From assembly GCF_009827335.1 (NCBI RefSeq), contig NZ_WTYH01000001.1:2393501-2457500 (forward strand): 64,000 nt of DNA, given 5' to 3'. The first letter of the stretch is position 1. Every line of letters starts with the position of its first letter. The position numbers and the translations under genes are program-made. Shown here one piece after another: positions 56,943 to 64,000 of this stretch. The DNA comes from Aurantiacibacter arachoides (GTDB lineage: Bacteria; Pseudomonadota; Alphaproteobacteria; Sphingomonadales; Sphingomonadaceae). The notes below the pieces were generated by a model. The model saw only the letters and a program-made list of their open reading frames with translations, had not been told where the DNA came from and made no database searches.

Positions 56943-57808
56943 TGGAACATTTCTGGCAGACCCACCGCATGTCGGTGATCGCGGTCGGCGCGCTCATCAT
57001 CGCGCTGCTCAGCTTCGTGGTCGTCATCCCCGAAACCCAGCAGGCGGTGAAGATCCGCACCGGTGAACCGGTCGAGGTCATCAACCGCTTCGATCCCGCG
57101 CAGCCTTACGGCAATACGGGCGCGGGCATCTGGTACCGCATCCCCATCATCGAGCGGATGCAGCTCGTCGACCGGCGCATCCAGAACCTGGTGATGGAGA
57201 ACGAGACGGTATTGTCGAACGATCAGCAGCGCCTCGAGGTGAACGCCTTTGCGCGCTACCGCATCTATGATCCCGTCCTGTTCGTGGAACGGGCCGGCAG
57301 CGAGGAACTGCTACGCGGCCAGCTCGCCCGCATCCTGCCTTCGGTGTTGCGGCAGGAACTGGGTCGGCGAACCTTTGCTAGCCTGCTGACCGCCGAGCGC
57401 GGCAGCGCCATGCGCAACATCCGCGACGAGCTGGACCAGCAGGCGCGGCAATACGGGGCCCAGGTGCTCGACGTGCGTATCGCGCGTGCCGACCTGCCTT
57501 CCGGCACGCCGCTGCAATCGGCTTTCACGCGGATGCAGTCGGAACGCAGCCAGCAGGCCGAAACGATCCGCGCGGGCGGCCGGCGCGATGCCCAGATCAT
57601 CCGCGCCGAAGCGTCCGCCGAGGCCGCGAGCATCTACGCCGAGGCCTACAACCAGGATGCATCGTTCTACGACTTCTATCGCGCCATGCAGAGTTACCGT
57701 GCCACCTTCGGCCCACCCCAGGAAGGCGAGACGGACGTGGGCGAAAGCTCGATCATCCTGGACGACAGCAACGATTACCTGCGGCAGTTCCGCGGTGGTG
57801 GTCAGTAG
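56942..57808 (+). CDS. hflC: HflC subunit of the HflKC protease regulator
   Basis: 288 residues from ATG 56942, overlapping the hflK stop (TGATG). N-terminal membrane helix (MSVIAVGALIIALLSFVVVIP), SPFH domain (TQQAVKIRTGEPVEVINRF), and helical part with ERSQQAETIRAGGRRDAQIIRAEASAEAASIYAEAYNQDASFYDFYRAMQSY, the standard HflC end. Paired with HflK. Confidence 0.93.
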   Translation: MEHFWQTHRMSVIAVGALIIALLSFVVVIPETQQAVKIRTGEPVEVINRFDPAQPYGNTGAGIWYRIPIIERMQLVDRRIQNLVMENETVLSNDQQRLEVNAFARYRIYDPVLFVERAGSEELLRGQLARILPSVLRQELGRRTFASLLTAERGSAMRNIRDELDQQARQYGAQVLDVRIARADLPSGTPLQSAFTRMQSERSQQAETIRAGGRRDAQIIRAEASAEAASIYAEAYNQDASFYDFYRAMQSYRATFGPPQEGETDVGESSIILDDSNDYLRQFRGGGQ

Positions 57809-57936
57809 GGGTTTTGGTCGATTACGTCTGTCGTTAAACAGCGATTAAGCCGCCCCGGTGCTGAACGGCCAGGGGGCGGGAGCCTTGCAAGCCGGACCGG
57901 AGCGCAAGGCGATACGAGAAAAAGGAACACAAGGAC

Positions 57937-59487
57937 GTGAAGCCCGTGCGCTATTCCTACTCCATTACCTCCGCTCTCCTGCTGGGCGGCGCTGCCGTCT
58001 CGCTCATCACCGGCATCCCCGCCGGCGCGCAGGTCGCGCAGAACGACCGCACGCATATGGACAACGTGGTGCCCCGCGCGGGCGCACCGGCCAGCTTTGC
58101 CGACCTGACTGCGCAGCTGCAGCCGGCGGTGGTCAACATCTCCACCCGCCAGTCGATCACCGTCGACCCGCAGCAGCAGGCCAACCCTTTCGAGGGCACG
58201 CCGTTCGGCCAGTTCTTCCAGCGGCGTCAGCAGGCCCCCAGCGGCCCGCGCACGCAGGAAGCGACCTCGCTGGGATCGGGCTTCATCGTTTCGGCCGACG
58301 GCTACATCGTGACCAACAATCACGTCGTCGCGCCCGATGCCCGGGCCACGCTGGAGGAGGTGACCGTCACCCTGCCCGATGGAACCGAATATACTGCCGA
58401 ACTAGTCGGCACCGATCCGCAGAGCGATCTCGCAGTACTCAAGATCGAGGGGCGCAGCGACTTTCCCTTCGTGCGCTTCGGCGACAGCTCGCAGGCGCGC
58501 GTCGGCGACTGGGTGATCGCCATCGGCAATCCCTTCGGCCTTGGCGGCACGGTGACGAGCGGCATTGTCTCCAGCGTGCTGCGCAACGTCGGATCGGGCG
58601 CCTACGACCGCTTCCTGCAGACCGACGCGGCGATCAACCGCGGCAATTCGGGCGGCCCGCTGTTCGACATGCAGGGCAACGTCATCGGTATCAACAACGC
58701 CATCCTCTCGCCCTCGGGCGGCAGCGTGGGCATCGGCCTCGCCATCCCGGCGGAAACCGCTGCACCGATCGTGCAGCAGCTGATCCGCGGCGAGGCGATC
58801 GAGCGCGGTTACCTCGGTGTCTCCATCCAGCCGGTGGATGACGATATTGCCGATGCCCTCGGCATCGACCGGGCGCGCGGGGAGCTGATCCAGAGCGTGC
58901 AGCCGGGCGAGGCCGCCGAGCGTGCCGGCCTTCGCGCGGGCGACGTGGTGCTGTCGGTCAACGACGTCGAGGTCACCCGCGATTCCACGCTGAGCTATAT
59001 CGTTGCCAACATCGCGCCGGGCACGACGATTCCCGTCACCTACATCCGCGAAGGCGAACGCCGCCGGGCAAACGTGACCGTCGGCCGCCGCCCGAGCGAG
59101 GAGGCGTTGCGCCAGCAGCAGATGTTCCAGAACGAGGACGATGCTCCCGGCCAGACGCAGCCTGCCGACGACAACAGCCTTGTGACCCAGCAACTGGGTA
59201 TCCGGGCCCTGCCGATCGATCCCACGATCGCCCGCCAACTGGGCGTGCCTGCCGATACCAGGGGCCTCGCCATCGTCGATGTCGATCCGAACTCCGACGC
59301 GGCGCGCCGTGGCCTGGCGCGCGGGGTGATGATCCTTGCCGCCAACGGGCGCGAGGTGCCCACGATCGAGGCGCTGGAAACCGTGATCCGCGCGGCGCGG
59401 AACGAAGGTCGCGGGGCGATCCTCCTGCGCATCCAGGCGCGCGGCGGCCAGCCGCAGTCGATCCCGGTGCGACTGGCCAGGGACTGA
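57937..59487 (+). CDS. degP: Do/DegP-family periplasmic serine protease
   Basis: 516 residues from GTG 57937. Signal peptide SYSITSALLLGGAAVSLITGIPAGAQV. Trypsin-like triad: His129 (VTNNHVVAPD), Asp164 (PQSDLAVLKIEG) and Ser238 (INRGNSGGPLFD). Two PDZ domains follow (RGYLGVSIQPVDDDIADALG and IRALPIDPTIARQLGVPADTRG). It degrades or refolds damaged envelope proteins. The hflKC-degP order is common in alphaproteobacteria. Confidence 0.93.
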   Translation: MKPVRYSYSITSALLLGGAAVSLITGIPAGAQVAQNDRTHMDNVVPRAGAPASFADLTAQLQPAVVNISTRQSITVDPQQQANPFEGTPFGQFFQRRQQAPSGPRTQEATSLGSGFIVSADGYIVTNNHVVAPDARATLEEVTVTLPDGTEYTAELVGTDPQSDLAVLKIEGRSDFPFVRFGDSSQARVGDWVIAIGNPFGLGGTVTSGIVSSVLRNVGSGAYDRFLQTDAAINRGNSGGPLFDMQGNVIGINNAILSPSGGSVGIGLAIPAETAAPIVQQLIRGEAIERGYLGVSIQPVDDDIADALGIDRARGELIQSVQPGEAAERAGLRAGDVVLSVNDVEVTRDSTLSYIVANIAPGTTIPVTYIREGERRRANVTVGRRPSEEALRQQQMFQNEDDAPGQTQPADDNSLVTQQLGIRALPIDPTIARQLGVPADTRGLAIVDVDPNSDAARRGLARGVMILAANGREVPTIEALETVIRAARNEGRGAILLRIQARGGQPQSIPVRLARD

Positions 59488-59526
59488 TCCCGGATCGCAT
59501 CGTGAACCGAAGCAAACGGCGCGGCG

Positions 59527-61785
59527 TCAGTCGCGCCGTTCGTTTATGATCTCTGCTGGCCGACGCGGCTGCGCGGGCGGCGTGTCGCCCGGGCGCTGCC
59601 CCGTGGCCCGTTCCAGGAAATCGTCGCTGGCTGCAGGGGGCGGCTCGGCGCGGCGTGGCTGCGGCTGCGCGGGTTGTGTGCCAGGTTGCACGGGCTGGGG
59701 ATCGAGCGGTGCGCGCGGATCGCGCCGCACGTTTGCGCCCTCGCCCTCCACATCGAAACCGTCCTGGCCGCGCTGGCGGCTGGTGCGGCCAGGCTCGACC
59801 AGGTTACCCTGCTCGTCGATGTAGTAGTAATAGTCGCCCTCGTCGCCGTAATAGAACTCGTCATCCGGTTCGAGCTGCCATTCGGGCAGTTGCAGATCGG
59901 TCTCGAACTCCTCCACCGGGCGATCGCGCACGGCATAGCGCATGAAGGCGGCAAAGGCAGCGGCGGGCGCGGTGCCACCCTGCAACCCGGTGACGCGGCC
60001 GTTGTCGTCGCGACCCATCCACACGCCGGTCGTGATGCCGCTGGAAAAGCCGACGAAATAGCCATCGTTGTTGGAATTGGTGGTGCCCGTCTTGCCCGCC
60101 ACAGGCCGCCCGATCTGCGCCGCGCGCCCGGTGCCGGTGGCGACCGCGGTTTGCAACAGGTCGGTGATACCGGCGGCGACATAGTCCGGCACCAGGCGAT
60201 AGGGAGTGGCCGCCTCATGCTGATAAAGCAGGTCGCCATCCGCCGTGGTGACCTTGGTGATGCCATAGGGATCCACCGAGTTGCCGCCCGCCGAGACCGC
60301 GGCAAAGGCGCGCGTCATATCCACCAGGCGCACCTCGTTCGACCCCAGCACCATGGAGGGATAGGTGTTGATTGGCGTGGTGATGCCAAAACGCCGCGCC
60401 ATGCTGGCGACGTTGGAAAAGCCGACCTCGTTGCCCAGCTGCGCCGCGACCGAGTTCTTGGAATAGGCAAAGGCGGTGCGCACGTCGATCTCGCCGGCAT
60501 AGCTGCCGCCCGAGTTGCGCGGGCTCCACCCGTTGATGGTCACCGGCACGTCGTTCACCGTATCATCGGGCGTGTAGCCCGCTTCCAGCGCGGCGAGATA
60601 GACGAACAGCTTGAACGAGGATCCTGGCTGGCGCATCGCGTCGGTGGCGCGGTTGTAGCTGCTGTCGACGTAATCGGTGCCACCGACCATCGCCATCACC
60701 GCACCATCGCGATCGAGGCTGACGAGCGCCCCTTGCGTGCCCTGCCCCGGCACGTTGGACTGGATCGCGGTGGTCGCCGCGCGCTGCATGCCGACATCGA
60801 TCGTGGTCCATACCTCGATCGGTTCGAAGGTGTTGTTGGGCAGCAGCAGGTCCAGCTGCGGCAGCGCCCAGTCGGTGAAATAGCGGATGGAGTTCTGCCC
60901 TTCGGTCTCGCGCAGGTTCACCGCCTCGACGTCCACTTCGCGGGCCACGGCGGGATCGAGATCGCCGTACTTCACCATCTGGTCGATCACCACGTTGGCG
61001 CGGCCGACCGCAGCCTCAACATCGGCGGTGGGCGAATAGCGGCTGGGCGCCTTCACCAGACCGGCGATGATGGCGGCTTCCTCCAGGCTCAGTTCGCGCG
61101 CGGAATGGCTGAAGAACCGCCGGCTGGCGCTGTCGATGCCGTAGGCGCCGCCACCGAAATAGACCTTGTTGAGGTAAAGCTCGAGGATCTGTTCCTTGGT
61201 GAAGTTCCATTCCAGCGCCAGCGACAGGATGCCCTCGCGCAGCTTGCGGTCGAGCGAGCGGTTGGAATTGAGGAAGACGTTGCGCGCCAGCTGCTGGGTG
61301 ATGGTGCTGGTGGCGGAAACCTGCCGGTCCTCGCTGACGGCATTGTAGACCGCGCGCGCCAGGCCGGCGGGATCGACGCCGATGTGCGAATAGAACCGGT
61401 GATCCTCGACGCTGACCATCGCGTCCTTCATCACCTGCGGGATTTCGTCCGAACGCAGCCATTGGCCGTAGCTCGGCCCGAGCTCCACGATTTCCGACCC
61501 ATCGCGCGCGCGCACGAGGATGGTCTGGCCGACCTGGCTTTGCTGAAGGGCGACGTAGGACGGCATCGAGCGGGCGGCGAAGTAAACCGCGGTGAACAGG
61601 CCGATGGCGCCCAGCACCGCCACCACCAGTCCGGTGACGAACAACCGCCTGGTCCACCGCCACACGCCGGCCTTCCAGCCGCGCGCCTCTTCGTCGCGCG
61701 CACGGGCAGCCGCCGCAGCGCGGCGTGAGCGGGTTCCCCGCCCCGTTCCCCGATTATTGGAGCCAGTGCCCCGGCTTCTCGCCAT
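59527..61785 (-). CDS. Class A penicillin-binding protein (PBP1A type)
   Basis: 752 residues. A basic cytoplasmic tail, one membrane helix (LFVTGLVVAVLGAIGLFTAVYFA), a glycosyltransferase-51 domain (VSVEDHRFYSHIGVD, SATSTITQQLARNVFLN, KEQILELYLNKVYFGGGAYGI), then a transpeptidase with SxxK (PGSSFKLF), SKN (YSKNSVAAQ) and KTG (VAGKTGTT). It polymerises and cross-links peptidoglycan. The C-terminal 120 residues are a Pro/Gln-rich tail with a Tyr-rich stretch. Confidence 0.92.
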   Translation of the reverse strand: MARSRGTGSNNRGTGRGTRSRRAAAAARARDEEARGWKAGVWRWTRRLFVTGLVVAVLGAIGLFTAVYFAARSMPSYVALQQSQVGQTILVRARDGSEIVELGPSYGQWLRSDEIPQVMKDAMVSVEDHRFYSHIGVDPAGLARAVYNAVSEDRQVSATSTITQQLARNVFLNSNRSLDRKLREGILSLALEWNFTKEQILELYLNKVYFGGGAYGIDSASRRFFSHSARELSLEEAAIIAGLVKAPSRYSPTADVEAAVGRANVVIDQMVKYGDLDPAVAREVDVEAVNLRETEGQNSIRYFTDWALPQLDLLLPNNTFEPIEVWTTIDVGMQRAATTAIQSNVPGQGTQGALVSLDRDGAVMAMVGGTDYVDSSYNRATDAMRQPGSSFKLFVYLAALEAGYTPDDTVNDVPVTINGWSPRNSGGSYAGEIDVRTAFAYSKNSVAAQLGNEVGFSNVASMARRFGITTPINTYPSMVLGSNEVRLVDMTRAFAAVSAGGNSVDPYGITKVTTADGDLLYQHEAATPYRLVPDYVAAGITDLLQTAVATGTGRAAQIGRPVAGKTGTTNSNNDGYFVGFSSGITTGVWMGRDDNGRVTGLQGGTAPAAAFAAFMRYAVRDRPVEEFETDLQLPEWQLEPDDEFYYGDEGDYYYYIDEQGNLVEPGRTSRQRGQDGFDVEGEGANVRRDPRAPLDPQPVQPGTQPAQPQPRRAEPPPAASDDFLERATGQRPGDTPPAQPRRPAEIINERRD

Positions 61786-61870
61786 CAGCCCTCAGTATCC
61801 TGCAACGCGCGCCACTTAAGGCGCGCGGTGTGCATAGGGCAATCGTAATCCGGCGTGAACGCCCTAACGC

Positions 61871-62281
61871 TCAGTCGCCCGCTTTATCCTCCGGTTCGAA
61901 GTCGAGGGCTGCCGAATTGATGCAATAGCGCAGGCCTTCAGGGCCCGGACCGTCGGGAAACACGTGCCCCAGGTGCCCGGCGCAGTTCGCGCAGACGACC
62001 TCGGTGCGAACCATGCCGTGCGAGGCGTCCTGGTTCATCCGCACTGCCTGGCCGTCTGCCGGAGCGGTAAAGCTGGGCCAGCCCGATCCGCTGTCGTACT
62101 TGTCCGCGCTTTCGAACACCGGCTGGCCGCAGCCGGCACACTTGTATTCGCCGGCGGCCTTGTTCTTGTCGTACTTGCCGGTGAAGGCCCGCTCGGTCCC
62201 CGCCTCGCGCAGCACATGATACTGCTCGGGGCTCAGCTTCTCGCGCCATTCGGCATCGGTAAGGGTCGTCTTCTCGGTCAT
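61871..62281 (-). CDS. msrB: Peptide methionine sulfoxide reductase B
   Basis: 136 residues from ATG 62281. Zinc-binding pairs Cys48/Cys51 (KCAGC) and Cys97/Cys100 (CANC), and the catalytic Cys120 in [13 protein letters not shown]. Reduces the R-epimer of methionine sulfoxide, complementing MsrA at 48251. Cytoplasmic, no signal. Confidence 0.95.
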   Translation of the reverse strand: MTEKTTLTDAEWREKLSPEQYHVLREAGTERAFTGKYDKNKAAGEYKCAGCGQPVFESADKYDSGSGWPSFTAPADGQAVRMNQDASHGMVRTEVVCANCAGHLGHVFPDGPGPEGLRYCINSAALDFEPEDKAGD

Positions 62282-62524
62282 TGCTGTCCTTTCACTTGCG
62301 CCTCCGCGCAAGCGTCCTCGGTGCTTTTCGCTCCGCTACGCTGCGCGGCACCTGCGGGCGGCCGTTCGGCCTTGCGGTCGCTACGCGCCCGAACCAGTGC
62401 TTACTTCGAAAATATATATCGGTTCGCGGCCAGCGGACCGCAAGGGCGACCGCCCGCCCGCAGTGGGCGCAGCTTGTCTGCGCGTCTAACGAGGATGAAG
62501 CCGCGGAGACGGCTTCACAACAAA
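62282..62524. other. Intergenic region without a supported gene
   Basis: Between msrB and the GST gene. It is GC-rich with one AT-rich patch (AAATATATAT, about 62410), which may hold a promoter. No hairpin with a T-run and no RNA gene was recognised. Confidence 0.3.
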
Positions 62525-63196
62525 TCACGCGTTGACGTCCGCGTAGTTGCGCGGGGGCGGCAGGCCTTCCATTTTCTGGCGCAGCAGCGGGGCAAAGCTT
62601 GGCCGCGATTTCATCACGCGATACCAGCCGTGCGCGCTGTCGTGGCCCGTCCAGTCCATATCGCCCAGGTAATCGACTACGGAAAGGTGGGCGACGGCGG
62701 CGAAATCGGCAAGGCTCAGCTGGCTTCCCGCCAGCCACCGGCGATTGTCGATCAGCCAGTCGATGTAGTCGAGATGCTCGTGCAGCAGGCGGCGCGCGGC
62801 CGTCAGCGTGCGGCTGTCGGGGGACTGGCGCAGCACTAGGCGCTTGCGCATCTTTTCGTACATCAGCGGGGCGGTGATGTCGCTGTAGAAGCTCTCGTCG
62901 AACAGGGCCACCAGCCGGCGCACCTCGGCACGCGCCCGCGCCGTGCCCAGGATCAGCGGCCGGTCGTCGATCGTCTCTTCCAGGTATTCGCAGATCGCCA
63001 TGGAATCCATCAGCGTGATGCGCTTGTCGGGATCGTGCAGCACCGGCACCCGACCCGCCGGGTTCAGCTGGCGGAACCGCTCGTCCGCGTCCCACGGGTA
63101 GAGCGTGACCAGTTCGTAGCCGATTTTCTTCTCGCCCAGCGCGAGCTGGACCTTGCGGCTGAACGGGCAGAGCGGGAATTGGTAGAGGTGCCACAT
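62525..63196 (-). CDS. Glutathione S-transferase family protein
   Basis: 223 residues from ATG 63196. The N-terminal thioredoxin-like domain has LYQFPLCPFSRKVQLALGEKKIGYE (a C-P-F-S active-site-like motif), PAGRVPVLHD and TLMDSMAICEYLEE; the helical domain contains WLAGSQLSLADFAAVAHLSVVDYLG. The CPFS motif is nearer the Cys-type (omega/beta-like) GSTs. Substrate unknown. Confidence 0.88.
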   Translation of the reverse strand: MWHLYQFPLCPFSRKVQLALGEKKIGYELVTLYPWDADERFRQLNPAGRVPVLHDPDKRITLMDSMAICEYLEETIDDRPLILGTARARAEVRRLVALFDESFYSDITAPLMYEKMRKRLVLRQSPDSRTLTAARRLLHEHLDYIDWLIDNRRWLAGSQLSLADFAAVAHLSVVDYLGDMDWTGHDSAHGWYRVMKSRPSFAPLLRQKMEGLPPPRNYADVNA

Positions 63197-63251
63197 ACGT
63201 GGACAACGCTCATGCCCGAAGGCCATGGCGCGGTCCAGCGCAGGTTGCGGA

Positions 63252-63680
63252 TTATCGGTCGGTTTCCGGCAGTTCGCGCCGCATCCGTTCACCCATCGCG
63301 CGCATCTGCGGCAGCATGTCGCCAAAGGCCCCGGCCATGGCCGCCATCGCGCCCATCATCTGCGGCACCTGCTCGGCCACGCGCACGGGCGCATCGGCAG
63401 CATCCGGGCCGAGGAGATCGGCGACGCGCGCATCGGGATCCACGGCCGGGCCCTCGCCCCCGGTCATCTCCGCCATCGCTTCGGCCAGCGGGCCGACGCG
63501 CATTTCCATCAGCGCGCCCACCAGCATCGCCGCCATCAGCCCGGCCTGTTCCTGCACCACGGGGTCGTCCATCCGCTCCACCGCGCCGGCGAGCGGGTCA
63601 TTGTCTGCATCCTGCGCCAGCGCGGGCAACGGGGCTGCGGCAGCGGCAAGGGCAAGGGTCGCGATCAGGGAAAGGCGCAT
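63252..63680 (-). CDS. Hypothetical periplasmic protein
   Basis: 142 residues from ATG 63680 (another ATG three codons upstream). Signal peptide MRLSLIATLALAAAAAPLPALAQ. The mature part is Met/Ala-rich and helical (AGLMAAMLVGALMEMRVGPLAEAMAEM, VPQMMGAMAAMAGAFGDMLPQM), a composition found in small uncharacterised sphingomonad exported proteins. Function unknown. Confidence 0.7.
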   Translation of the reverse strand: MRLSLIATLALAAAAAPLPALAQDADNDPLAGAVERMDDPVVQEQAGLMAAMLVGALMEMRVGPLAEAMAEMTGGEGPAVDPDARVADLLGPDAADAPVRVAEQVPQMMGAMAAMAGAFGDMLPQMRAMGERMRRELPETDR

Positions 63681-63750
63681 GGGTCTCACTCCGGTTCGAT
63701 CAGGCGCCGATGCCTTAATCCGACCTGCGCTTTCGGTGTGCTGAACGGTG

Positions 63751-64000
63751 CTACTGCGCCGGCAGCAGCGGCAGGCACGCCGGCATGACCTGCGCCAGCG
63801 TTCCCCTGGTGCGGATGTCGCGCGCCTCGGCAGAGAGCGCGGCGGCCACGGCCGCGCGGTCCAGCCCCGCCTCCTCCATCACCCGCGCCGATGCCCGGAC
63901 GAAGAACTCCCGCCCGCGCTGGCGCAGGTCGGGATAGGATTGCACGGCGGCATCGCCCGTTTCCTGCCCGTGGGCGGTGATGGCGAACGCGGCAGAGCAG
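63751..64000 (-). CDS. Hypothetical protein, 5' part beyond the window
   Basis: The frame is open from the window edge to TAG/TGA at 63751: CSAAFAITAHGQETGDAAVQ... to ...VMPACLPLLPAQ. It reads like the end of a small exported protein with paired cysteines (the first near the edge, the second near the C terminus). A GTG at 63945 could start a 64-residue version, but the open frame upstream suggests a longer gene. Confidence 0.6.
   Translation of the reverse strand, partial: CSAAFAITAHGQETGDAAVQSYPDLRQRGREFFVRASARVMEEAGLDRAAVAAALSAEARDIRTRGTLAQVMPACLPLLPAQ

Overview
The window is a stretch of high-GC alphaproteobacterial chromosome, most like a sphingomonad or erythrobacter, interrupted by one apparently complete siphophage-type prophage. 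This placement rests on the style of the host proteins and the order apbC/mrp, hflK, hflC, degP. It is an inference and has not been searched.

Left flank (1-5955). A metal-type MerR regulator with its divergent promoter and the first codons of the gene it faces, two diverged copies of a roughly 120 bp intergenic repeat, a YnfA-type membrane protein and a small secreted-type nuclease. Then comes what looks like the remains of an older mobile element (HUH-like replication protein, unknown protein, excisionase-like HTH protein, unknown protein), ending at the 3' half of a tRNA-Lys gene.

Prophage (5989-44573, about 38.6 kb). It sits in the anticodon stem-loop of tRNA-Lys(TTT). A 13 bp core is repeated at both ends. 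The 3' half of the tRNA is at the left end and the 5' half at the right end, and the phage supplies neither missing half. It carries its own complete, sequence-divergent tRNA-Lys(TTT) 237 bp inside the right end, in the orientation of the broken host gene. The layout is: leftward replication genes (PD-(D/E)XK nuclease, Dda/RecD-like helicase, primase-helicase); a noncoding regulatory block with a 20 bp perfect inverted repeat, three copies of a TGCATAATTTTTGCA element and two paralogous terminator-ended RNA units; rightward terS, lysis genes, a leftward three-gene lipoprotein operon, terL, portal, MuF-zincin fusion, scaffold, capsid, connectors, tail tube, a frameshifted chaperone, tape measure and a 1773-residue tail-tip/fibre protein; then leftward membrane genes and integrase; then two HNH genes and the tRNA.

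The most unusual feature is the way prophage genes are headed. About two dozen TAAATA boxes, usually preceded by C, occur in the prophage. In 13 cases exactly four bases separate the box from an ATG or GTG and there is no Shine-Dalgarno sequence. This looks like a phage promoter placed so that the mRNA starts at or next to the start codon (leaderless mRNA). Four abundant-product genes (scaffold, capsid, tail tube, tail chaperone) instead have the box 31-72 bases upstream, with hairpins and a Shine-Dalgarno sequence in the leader. No phage sigma factor or RNA polymerase was recognised.

Right flank (44604-64000). Ordinary housekeeping genes: folK, an N-carbamoylputrescine amidase-like gene, a SIMPL lipoprotein, msrA, two GST-like genes, rsmB, a DUF1674 gene, hemH, a molybdopterin oxidoreductase subunit, apbC/mrp, hflK-hflC, a degP-like protease, a class A PBP and msrB.
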